Assembly (NCBI GenBank): GCA_029553295.1
Contig: JAKPCK010000151.1
Location: forward strand, 1 to 57,170
Length of the DNA: 57,170 nucleotides
Direction: 5' to 3'
Source of the DNA: Deltaproteobacteria bacterium
GTDB lineage: Bacteria > Desulfobacterota > Syntrophorhabdia > Syntrophorhabdales > Syntrophorhabdaceae
Part shown: positions 11,778-19,227 of the stretch, one piece after another
Position numbering within the stretch: the first letter of the stretch is position 1
How the letters are laid out: each line of letters begins with the position of its first letter
The notes under the pieces: generated by a model
Told to the model about the DNA's origin: nothing
What the model saw: the letters and a program-made list of their open reading frames with translations, nothing else
The model's database searches: none
Translations under genes and position numbers: made by a program

Positions 11778-12619
11778 TATCTTTCCCCTCTAAAGATCTT
11801 CATTGGGTTTAATGGTTTGCCATCTTTGAAAACACTGTAGTGAACATGGGGGGCCTGGGCATTTCCTGTTGACCCCACATAGGCTATTGTATCACCCCTT
11901 TTTACCTTCTGTCCCACTGTAACAACATTTTTTGAATTATGGGAGTAGAGTGTTGAAAAACCAAGCCCATGCTCTATAACCACCACATTACCATACGCCC
12001 CATACCAGCCAGAAAAAGATACAAAACCATCGGCAGTGGCCTTTATGGGTACACCTGGCTTGGCAGTGACATCTATGCCGTTATGCATATGCTCTTTTCC
12101 GTCTATGGGGTGTATCCTCATCCCAAATTGGGATGTAACGTTGCCTGATACAGGGAGACCTTTTGGCGTAGACCTGTAGACATCCTTTTGACTGGCCAGG
12201 TATTTTTTTATACCCTCTAAGGATTCCATGGATCTGGCAATCTGCTTCTTTAAATCAATAAAGTCTACATCACCATCATTATTATAGTTAAAGTTCTCTA
12301 TTATCTCTTCCTTGGATTTAAAGGCCAGCAGTCTTTTGAGCTCAGCCTCGCTGTCCTTGAGTTTATTGATGGTGCCCTCCAGATCCTTAAACTCCTGATT
12401 ATAGGCATGGAGTCTCTTCTTGAGTCTCCCATACTCCAGATAATCAACAGTCCTCGTAAAGATATATGATGTCCCTGCACCCAAAAGGAATATCAACAAG
12501 ATAACTGTAAGATAGGGCATCTTTATATTGATAGGTTTTTTGCTGTTGTGGGGGATAACCATTATGGTTATGGATTGAAGGGTCTTCTTGAGTATATTCT
12601 TACAGGTCTTTTTAGACAA
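11777..12619 (-). CDS. M23 family (LytM-type) peptidoglycan endopeptidase, membrane-anchored
   Basis: A 280-residue protein with a short cytoplasmic N-terminus, one membrane helix at about residues 32-50 (LTVILLIFLLGAGTSYIF), a periplasmic coiled coil (about 60-140) and a C-terminal M23 domain. Zinc ligands and catalytic residues are visible: H and D of HMHNGIDVT (about residue 180) and HxH in APHVHYSVF (about 262). It should cut peptide cross-links in peptidoglycan. Within the coiled coil, NYNNDGDVDFID (about residues 105-116) has the spacing of an EF-hand/dockerin calcium loop. It forms a two-gene unit with the bactofilin. The 173 bases upstream, shared with a divergent gene, are AT-rich without a convincing promoter. 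Confidence 0.9.
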   Translation of the reverse strand: MSKKTCKNILKKTLQSITIMVIPHNSKKPINIKMPYLTVILLIFLLGAGTSYIFTRTVDYLEYGRLKKRLHAYNQEFKDLEGTINKLKDSEAELKRLLAFKSKEEIIENFNYNNDGDVDFIDLKKQIARSMESLEGIKKYLASQKDVYRSTPKGLPVSGNVTSQFGMRIHPIDGKEHMHNGIDVTAKPGVPIKATADGFVSFSGWYGAYGNVVVIEHGLGFSTLYSHNSKNVVTVGQKVKRGDTIAYVGSTGNAQAPHVHYSVFKDGKPLNPMKIFRGER

Positions 12620-12792
12620 TTATAACCTCTTAAACAAAAAAACAATTGCAGCATTAAAGGATTTATCTGAATCTGATAATGTTAAATTGAAAAAAGGTAT
12701 TTGTAAAGAAAAAAATTAAGGCCTCTATAAATTTTCAAATGACATTGAAATGGGATGGCGGTTTTATCTTATAGATGTTAGAATAAATTTAA

Positions 12793-13926
12793 ATGGCTAT
12801 CTATTCCATATGTGCTGTTACATCCTTTGGCATGGAATCTATTACTGCCCAGGAACTAAAGGCCTTGGGCTTTGATGGGCTAAGAATCGATAACGGTAAA
12901 GTCATTTTTTCAGGAGATGAAGAGGCTATTGTCCGTTGCAACATATGGCTCAGGACAGCAGACAGGATACTAATTCGGGTCAAGGAGTTCATGGCAACTG
13001 ACTTTGAGGAGCTCTTTCAGGGTATTTTGTCCATAGACTGGGGGGATATACTCCCCCATGACAGCATTATGCATGTAACAGGAAAGTCAGTCCGCTCAAG
13101 GCTATTCAGTATAAAGGACTGCCAGTCTGTTGCGAAAAAGGCAATAGTTGAGGCCATGAAAAGAAGGTATCATAGTTCTATCTTTCCTGAGACAGGTCCT
13201 CTATACAAGATTGAGGTGGCCTTATATAAGGATATGGCAACCATAAATATTGATACCTCAGGCCCTGGGCTCCACAAGAGGGGCTACAGGCAGGATAAGG
13301 GCGAGGCACCTTTAAGGGAGACCCTTGCTGCCGGCATTGTGATGCTGAGCAGGTGGTCGCCTGCCCATGTTTTGTCAGACCCCTTCTGTGGCTCAGGGAC
13401 CATCCCCATTGAGGCTGCCCTCATAGGTAAAAATATGGCCCCAGGGCTTAAAAGATCATTTGTATCTGAAAGGTGGTGGCAGATTAACAGAAAAATCTGG
13501 AAAGAGGCCAGAGAGGATGCACAATCAAAGATTAACAACAATAACTTCAGGATACTGGCATCTGATATTGATGAAAGGGTTCTTAAGACAGCAAGACAGA
13601 ATGCTTTAAGGGCAGGTGTTTCAGATTTTATATCATTTCAGAGGCTGGATTTTCATTCATTCCAACCAAAAAAAGATTCAGGATATATAATATGCAACCC
13701 CCCTTATGGGGAGCGCATGGGCGATATTAAACAAATAGAGGAGATATACAAAAGATTGGGCGCTCTTTATTCAAGACTTGAAAACTGGTCTCTGTTTGTC
13801 TTGTCTCCGCACCCGGATTTTCAACGTCTGTTCGGCAGGCAGGCAGATAGAAATAGAAAGATATACAACGGCAAGATAAAGTGCTACCTTTACCAGTATC
13901 TTAAAAAACAAAGAGAAAATGGATAG
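12793..13926 (+). CDS. THUMP-domain class I RNA methyltransferase (RlmL/YpsC-like, 23S rRNA m2G)
   Basis: A 377-residue SAM-dependent methyltransferase. Residues 1-155 form the N-terminal ferredoxin-like plus THUMP RNA-binding region, with KSVRSRLFSIKDCQSVAKKA. The catalytic domain has the UPF0020 marks LSDPFCGSGTIPIEAA (about residue 195) and NPPYGERMGD (about 304), the NPPY motif being typical of base N-methylation. In E. coli the same domain pair in RlmL methylates G2445 of 23S rRNA; assignment to that exact base is by analogy. There is no good ribosome-binding site ahead of the ATG, but the conserved N-terminus begins right here. Confidence 0.86.
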   Translation: MAIYSICAVTSFGMESITAQELKALGFDGLRIDNGKVIFSGDEEAIVRCNIWLRTADRILIRVKEFMATDFEELFQGILSIDWGDILPHDSIMHVTGKSVRSRLFSIKDCQSVAKKAIVEAMKRRYHSSIFPETGPLYKIEVALYKDMATINIDTSGPGLHKRGYRQDKGEAPLRETLAAGIVMLSRWSPAHVLSDPFCGSGTIPIEAALIGKNMAPGLKRSFVSERWWQINRKIWKEAREDAQSKINNNNFRILASDIDERVLKTARQNALRAGVSDFISFQRLDFHSFQPKKDSGYIICNPPYGERMGDIKQIEEIYKRLGALYSRLENWSLFVLSPHPDFQRLFGRQADRNRKIYNGKIKCYLYQYLKKQRENG

Positions 13927-13983
13927 GTAAAAAATAGAGGACAGGGAAAACTGAATATGGTAGATGGCTATGTCAGCATGTTA

Positions 13984-14003
13984 AGAGACCTTTGAAAGAG
14001 GCC
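13984..14003 (+). repeat. dispersed short repeat, partial copy (5' hairpin half)
   Basis: AGAGACCTTTGAAAGAGGCC matches the first half of a repeat family seen elsewhere in the window (GAGACC, short spacer, GGTCTC). It lies directly before the next gene, and its AAAGAGG may double as that gene's ribosome-binding site. Confidence 0.45.
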
Positions 14004-14012
14004 TTTATATCT

Positions 14013-14807
14013 ATGGACAAGGTCTTTCTTATAAAGCTGTTTCTTTCTTTTATCATAGGTAGTGTATGGGTTACAGGGAGCACTGTCCTTGCTGAGCGAT
14101 ATGGGACAAAGATAGGGGGCATCGTAACAGGTCTGCCTTCAACGATCCTTTTTGGCCTTTTTTTTATTGCCTGGACCCAGTCAGTAAGGGTTGCTGTAGA
14201 GGCTACAGAGATAGTGCCATTTGTAGGTGGGATAAACTCACTTTTTTTAGTGGTATACATACTCCTTGTCCGATATAACTTCTGGCTTGCCCTGGCAGGC
14301 GCAATCCTTGTTTGGTTTTTATTGTCTTTTGTGCTTGTTTTTTTTGGCATAAACGATTTTAAGATCTCTATCTTCACATATATTTTGCTTTTTTCCATTT
14401 CATACTATATAGTTGAAAAAAAACTGAAAATAAAATCAGAAATGGGTAAGGACATATCTTTTACATTTTCCATGTTCCTCGTCAGGGGTGTTATCAGTGG
14501 TTTTATAATAGCCCTTACAGTCTTTTTAACAAAGATAGGTGGGCCATTGATAGGTGGCCTGTTTACCATGTTTCCCGCCATGTTTTTAGGGACACTGCTT
14601 ATAACATACTTTTCCCATGGCCCTTCTTTTTCATCGGCAGTCATGAAGTCATCCATGATAGGGGCAATCAGTGTTGTTGTTTATGGCATTACGGCAAGAT
14701 TTGTATTTATCCCCTTTGGCCTGTGGTTAGGGACTATAATATCCTTAGTGGTATCATACCTCTTTGCCTTTTTAATCCATAAAACTGCCATGGGTAAGAT
14801 AGCATGA
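14013..14807 (+). CDS. multi-pass membrane protein with internal duplication (possible DUF3147/GlpM-like)
   Basis: About 264 residues and eight predicted hydrophobic segments. Two similar glycine/proline-rich blocks, GTKIGGIVTGLPSTILFG (about residues 32-49) and TKIGGPLIGGLFTMFPAMFL (about 170-190), each follow a hydrophobic helix. The protein therefore looks like a duplicated half-transporter. I cannot assign a substrate. I chose ATG 14013, which has AAAGAGG upstream, over a TTG seven codons earlier. It precedes corA by 28 bases and may be co-transcribed with it. Confidence 0.65.
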   Translation: MDKVFLIKLFLSFIIGSVWVTGSTVLAERYGTKIGGIVTGLPSTILFGLFFIAWTQSVRVAVEATEIVPFVGGINSLFLVVYILLVRYNFWLALAGAILVWFLLSFVLVFFGINDFKISIFTYILLFSISYYIVEKKLKIKSEMGKDISFTFSMFLVRGVISGFIIALTVFLTKIGGPLIGGLFTMFPAMFLGTLLITYFSHGPSFSSAVMKSSMIGAISVVVYGITARFVFIPFGLWLGTIISLVVSYLFAFLIHKTAMGKIA

Positions 14808-14835
14808 GCTATAATAAATGCAAGGCAGGGCAGAT

Positions 14836-15900
14836 ATGAAGAGGATAAGCCTAAAAAAAATCTCAAAGAAAGCAGGGCTACCGCCTGGCAGCCTAATCCA
14901 TATAGGTGAGCAAAAAACAGAAAAAGCTGAGATATCAATCCTTCAATATGACGGGTCAGCGATTCATGAAAAAAAGATTAAAAATATAAGGGAATACATA
15001 CCCCTCAAGGAGATGCCTGCTGTCACATGGATAGATATATGCGGAATAGATAAGGCCGATACAATAAACGACATAGGGACTATATTTGAACTGCATCCAT
15101 TGGTCCTTGAGGATATTATGAATACAGAACAGCGCACCAAGATTGATTTCTATGGGGAATATATATTTATTGTAATGAAGGTGCTGTCATATAATGCAAA
15201 AAAAGAGATTGTATCGGAGCAGATAAGTCTAATTCTGGGAGAAGATTACCTTATCTCTTTTCAGGAAAAGGAATCGAATCTTTTTAAACCTATAAAAGAG
15301 CGCCTCAAAAGTAAAGACTGCTACCTTAAAAATATAAGCGCCGATTATATTGCATATTCCCTTATTGATGCCATTGTGGACAGCTATTTCACAATCCTGG
15401 AACAGACAGGGGATGAGATAAGTGTCATTGAGAATGAGGTGGTTTCAGACCCGGGGCCATCATCTCTTGATAAAATACACAAACTTAAAAGGGAGACCCT
15501 CTTTTTAAGGAAGTCAATCTGGCCTTTACGGGATGTGGTTTACAACCTTGAAAAAGAGGAGACAACCTTGATAAAAAAGACTACCATACTCTACCTGAGA
15601 GATGTATATGACCATACTATAAGGATAATAGAGCATATAGAAATGATAAGGGACATGCTCACAGGCCTTCTCGATGTCTACCTCTCCAGCGTCAGTATAA
15701 AAATGAATAATATAATGAAGGTACTGACAATAATAGCTACCATATTCATGCCACTTACGTTCATGGCAGGGGTATATGGCATGAACTTTAAGTATATGCC
15801 AGAGCTTGAGCATCCCTTTGGCTACCCTATTGCACTAATAGCTATGGGTATAGTAGGTGTTTCTATGATACTTTATTTCAAGTTAAAAAAGTGGTTTTGA
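14836..15900 (+). CDS. corA: magnesium/cobalt transporter CorA
   Basis: Inner-membrane channel for Mg2+ (and Co2+/Ni2+) of 354 residues. A large cytoplasmic N-terminal domain includes HPLVLEDIMNTEQRTKID. Two C-terminal membrane helices follow, with the diagnostic loop VYGMNFKYMPEL (GMN motif) between them, and the tail ends YFKLKKWF. The ATG at 14836 is chosen over one six codons upstream because it follows AGGCAGGG and gives the usual MKRISLKK...GLPPGSLIHIG opening. Its stop codon abuts the stop of the convergent DUF362 gene with no base between. Confidence 0.93.
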   Translation: MKRISLKKISKKAGLPPGSLIHIGEQKTEKAEISILQYDGSAIHEKKIKNIREYIPLKEMPAVTWIDICGIDKADTINDIGTIFELHPLVLEDIMNTEQRTKIDFYGEYIFIVMKVLSYNAKKEIVSEQISLILGEDYLISFQEKESNLFKPIKERLKSKDCYLKNISADYIAYSLIDAIVDSYFTILEQTGDEISVIENEVVSDPGPSSLDKIHKLKRETLFLRKSIWPLRDVVYNLEKEETTLIKKTTILYLRDVYDHTIRIIEHIEMIRDMLTGLLDVYLSSVSIKMNNIMKVLTIIATIFMPLTFMAGVYGMNFKYMPELEHPFGYPIALIAMGIVGVSMILYFKLKKWF

Positions 15901-17004
15901 TCACACTTTTATTAAATTATACATCCTCTCACCAAGCCCCATCTTTTCTGCGTGTTCGAGCTGCGTCCTCCATTCTATGGATGGATACAGTGCCCGCCAT
16001 TTATCCTCACCCTTTTTAAGCACGTTCTTTATTGCCGTATTCGGTAAAGATTCCTCATTATTTACAAGGTCGCAGGCCGCAGCATCGATAGATACAGGGT
16101 CAATGGATGCAAGAATGCCAATATCACGGACAATGGGGGCATCATTATTGGGATAGCAGTCGCAGGCAGGGCTTATCTGCATGAGGAAGCTTATAAATAC
16201 AGCTTTCTTTTCCTTTCCCTTTAATGCCCCTGCTGCATATTCCACCATCTTTTTCTGAAACATATCCGGGGATTCGTTCCACTGGATCTCAATGGCCTTA
16301 AAAGGGCATATGATTATGCACTCACCGCAACCTATACACCTTTCAGGGTCGATAAATGCCTTTTTTTCCATAACGGATATGGCACTTACAGAGCAATAAT
16401 TTGTGCACAGACCGCATCCCTTACAGTTTTCTGCATTTATCTTAGGGGCTACAGTGCTGTGCTGTATGAGCTTACCCTCCCTTGATGAACAACCCATCCC
16501 AAGATTTTTTAGGGCACCGCCAAACCCTGAGAGCTCATGGGCCTTAAAATGGGTGACAACCACAAGGCAGTCTGCATTGACTATATCAGATGCAATACTT
16601 ACCTCTCTGAGGACCTCTCCGTCTACCTTGACCTTTATCCCGTTGGCTCCCCTTAAACCATCTGCTATGACAATAGGGCATCCTATGGATGCATAATCAA
16701 AGCCATTGTATATGGCAGTATTCATATGGTTTATTGCATCGCTACGGGAGCCTGAATACAGTGTATTTGTATCTGTCAGAAAGGGCCTACCCCCTATTTT
16801 TTTTATATAATCAACTATAGTCCTGACAAAGACAGGTCTCAGATATGCTGTATTACCCTTTTCTCCAAAGTGTAACTTTACAGCCACAAGGTCTGTCTTT
16901 TTAATCCTTTCTTTTGTCTTTATCCTGTCTAATAGGTCCTCAACCTTATCAAGGAGGCTCCTTTTAGGGTTTGTCCTAAGATCAGTAAAGTATACCCTCG
17001 ACAT
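15901..17004 (-). CDS. DUF362 domain protein with two [4Fe-4S] ferredoxin motifs
   Basis: A 367-residue cytoplasmic iron-sulfur protein. The N-terminal DUF362 part has VKLHFGEKGNTAYLRP and FLTDTNTLYSGSR. Two ferredoxin clusters follow: CKGCGLCTNYCSVSAI (about residue 193) and CIGCGECIIICPFKAIE (about 221). The C-terminus returns to DUF362 (DIGILASIDPVSIDAAACDL). Such proteins are frequent in anaerobes and are presumed electron carriers or Fe-S-dependent enzymes; the function is unknown. The ATG at 17004 has AAAGGAGAG upstream. Confidence 0.85.
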   Translation of the reverse strand: MSRVYFTDLRTNPKRSLLDKVEDLLDRIKTKERIKKTDLVAVKLHFGEKGNTAYLRPVFVRTIVDYIKKIGGRPFLTDTNTLYSGSRSDAINHMNTAIYNGFDYASIGCPIVIADGLRGANGIKVKVDGEVLREVSIASDIVNADCLVVVTHFKAHELSGFGGALKNLGMGCSSREGKLIQHSTVAPKINAENCKGCGLCTNYCSVSAISVMEKKAFIDPERCIGCGECIIICPFKAIEIQWNESPDMFQKKMVEYAAGALKGKEKKAVFISFLMQISPACDCYPNNDAPIVRDIGILASIDPVSIDAAACDLVNNEESLPNTAIKNVLKKGEDKWRALYPSIEWRTQLEHAEKMGLGERMYNLIKV

Positions 17005-17085
17005 GTCGTCTCTCCTTTTTTATTTAATTTATGGAAAAATTATGTTAAAAGAGAGGGAATTTGTCAATAAAAAGGAGGCACTGGG

Positions 17086-18264
17086 ATGTTAAATCTTTCT
17101 GAAAAACACAGCATGATTCGTATGATAGCAGAGAAATTAGCAAAAGAAAGGGTTGCGCCCCGGGCAAAGGAGATAGATGCCACAGGCGCATTCCCCTGGG
17201 ACCTTGTGGATATATATAAAAAACACGGTTTTCTCTATCTTATGTTGCCCGAGAGGTTTGGCGGGTTAGACGGTGATATAACCTCACTCTGTCTTGTAAT
17301 AGAAGAGCTTGCAAAGGTATCAGGTGCATCCTCCCTAATACCCCTTGCCCACAATGTGGGTCTTATGCCTGTAATGGTGGCTGCCAATGAGGAACAGAAG
17401 GAATATATCTACAATAAGATTACAGAGCCGGATAAGCTTTATCTATTTGCATTTGCCCTCACCGAGCCCGATGCAGGCTCTGATGCATCCCACATGAGGA
17501 CCATGGCTATAAAGGATGGTGAATATTACTATCTCAACGGCAAGAAATCCATGATAACAAACGGTGCAAACGCCCAGTTCTATTCTGTCTTTGCCAATAC
17601 AAATCCTAAACTAAGGACAAATGGTATATCTGCCTTCTATGTGGAAAGGGACTACCCAGGTGTAATAATAGGAAAGAGCGAGGACAAGATGGGCATGAGG
17701 GGCTCTGACATTACTGAAATTATATTTGATAATGTGAGGCTAACAAAGGAAAATCTTCTGGGTAAAGAGGGTGATGGCTGGGATATTGCCATGTCTACCC
17801 TTAATCTCTCAAGACCTGCTGTTGGGGCACAGGCAGTTGGTATAGCCCAGGGTGCACTGGACTTTGCTGTTGAGTACGCATGGAAGAGGGTCCAGTTTGG
17901 ACAGAAACTTGCTGATTTTGAGGGTATCCAGTTTATGGTGGCAGATATGGCAACAGGCGTTGAGGCAGCAAGGGCACTTGTTTACGATGCAGCACACCTC
18001 CTTGATATGAAGGTCTATGAAAGAGACAAGATGAGTGCCATTGGTGTTGATAAGATGTCTGCCATGGCAAAGGTCTACTCTGCAGATGTGGCCATGAAGG
18101 TCACAACAGATGCCGTACAGATACTGGGCGGCTATGGGTATACAAAAGAATATCCTGTTGAGAGGATGATGAGGGATGCCAAGGCAACCCAGATATACGA
18201 AGGGACAAATCAGATACAGAGGATTGTCATAGCAAGGGATATATTCAGGAAATTTATGCCGTAA
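17086..18264 (+). CDS. acyl-CoA dehydrogenase (short/branched-chain type)
   Basis: FAD flavoprotein of 392 residues that introduces an alpha,beta double bond into an acyl-CoA. It has the family marks FALTEPDAGSDASHM (about residues 125-139), the FAD/substrate region NGKKSMITNGANA, GAQAVGIAQGALD and QILGGYGYTKEYPVERMMRD. The catalytic base Glu lies in IYEGTNQIQRIVIARDI (about residue 372), the position used by short-chain and cyclic acyl-CoA dehydrogenases. The start has a strong AAAGGAGG. No ETF or CoA transferase genes are next to it, so the substrate is open. Confidence 0.93.
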   Translation: MLNLSEKHSMIRMIAEKLAKERVAPRAKEIDATGAFPWDLVDIYKKHGFLYLMLPERFGGLDGDITSLCLVIEELAKVSGASSLIPLAHNVGLMPVMVAANEEQKEYIYNKITEPDKLYLFAFALTEPDAGSDASHMRTMAIKDGEYYYLNGKKSMITNGANAQFYSVFANTNPKLRTNGISAFYVERDYPGVIIGKSEDKMGMRGSDITEIIFDNVRLTKENLLGKEGDGWDIAMSTLNLSRPAVGAQAVGIAQGALDFAVEYAWKRVQFGQKLADFEGIQFMVADMATGVEAARALVYDAAHLLDMKVYERDKMSAIGVDKMSAMAKVYSADVAMKVTTDAVQILGGYGYTKEYPVERMMRDAKATQIYEGTNQIQRIVIARDIFRKFMP

Positions 18265-18268
18265 GGGG

Positions 18269-18310
18269 TTAAAAGGTCTCTTACTCTGGGGCACATCCCT
18301 GTTGACAATT
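18269..18310 (+). repeat. dispersed short repeat, copy with TTACTCTGGGGCACATCCC
   Basis: TTAAAAGGTCTC (18269-18280) followed by TTACTCTGGGGCACATCCC (18281-18299) and TTGACAATT. The first 12 bases recur at 22347 and the next 19 recur at 29226 with one change. The GGG/CCC arms can pair. Confidence 0.6.
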
Positions 18311-18345
18311 TAGTCTGTAGTCTTTAGTCTCCAGATACTCGAAAG

Positions 18346-19227
18346 ATGGCAGGGCAGAGATTTACTGGCCTTATTGATATTATAAAGAGGCTTTTTAAGA
18401 AGTATCAGAGGGACAATGCAAACATCATTGTCTCCTCCATATCCTTCTACATACTCCTTACCTTTATCCCCTTCACCCTTCTATCTATATACATCCTCGG
18501 TTTTGTTATAGATATAAGCCAGCCCTCTATCCAGATTGAAAGGTTTATAAAAAACATAGTCCCTGACCCATACAACACCATAATAGTGAAGAGGGTAATC
18601 AGGGAATTAAACATCATATCCATCTCCAAGAGGCTCTCAGGCCCCTTGGGCATGATATTCCTCTTTCTGTTTACCATGAAGCTCTTTTCTGTCATGAGAC
18701 CAGCATTCCTCATTATATTCGGCAGGGGTCCAGAAGGTTTTCTAAAAGGAAAGGGTAAGGAGCTACTTCTTACCATAGTGTTTTCCATAGGCCAGACCAT
18801 CATGTTCTTCAGCTTTATATTTTCCCTGATTATACAATCGAAGGTAACCAAGATAATCCCCCATGCCCTGGCAAAGACATATTTTATCTATCTATTCTCC
18901 CTCATAGATATGTCTGTTACCTTCTTTATCCTTTCTCTTCTTTATTTTTTCCTCACGCCGAAAAAGAAAAAGAGTATCCTCATCTTATCTACACTGATAG
19001 GCACTATATTGTGGCATCTGGGAAAATTTCTCTTTAAATACTATATTCTCCATGTTATGAGGTTTACTGCCCTTCTCGGTACATACGGCATCTTTGTGGC
19101 CTTCCTATTCTGGATATACTTCTCTGTCTTTGTCTTTATTGTATGCGCAGAGCTGCAGGCAGTCCTTATGAATATACCTACCCGTGAGCCAAGGCCCAAT
19201 TCTTGCCCATCCCCAGCGAGACCTTAA
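18346..19227 (+). CDS. YihY/BrkB-family inner-membrane protein
   Basis: A 293-residue integral membrane protein with about six hydrophobic segments and the family's opening pattern NANIIVSSISFYILLTFIPF (about residues 24-43). The later region (FVAFLFWIYFSVFVFIVCAE) carries the typical aromatic-rich last helices and ELQA. The family is named for BrkB and YihY, but no transport activity is established. Its last 50 bases overlap, tail to tail, the end of polA, so the C-terminal PTREPRPNSCPSPARP is read antisense to polA. Confidence 0.82.
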   Translation: MAGQRFTGLIDIIKRLFKKYQRDNANIIVSSISFYILLTFIPFTLLSIYILGFVIDISQPSIQIERFIKNIVPDPYNTIIVKRVIRELNIISISKRLSGPLGMIFLFLFTMKLFSVMRPAFLIIFGRGPEGFLKGKGKELLLTIVFSIGQTIMFFSFIFSLIIQSKVTKIIPHALAKTYFIYLFSLIDMSVTFFILSLLYFFLTPKKKKSILILSTLIGTILWHLGKFLFKYYILHVMRFTALLGTYGIFVAFLFWIYFSVFVFIVCAELQAVLMNIPTREPRPNSCPSPARP

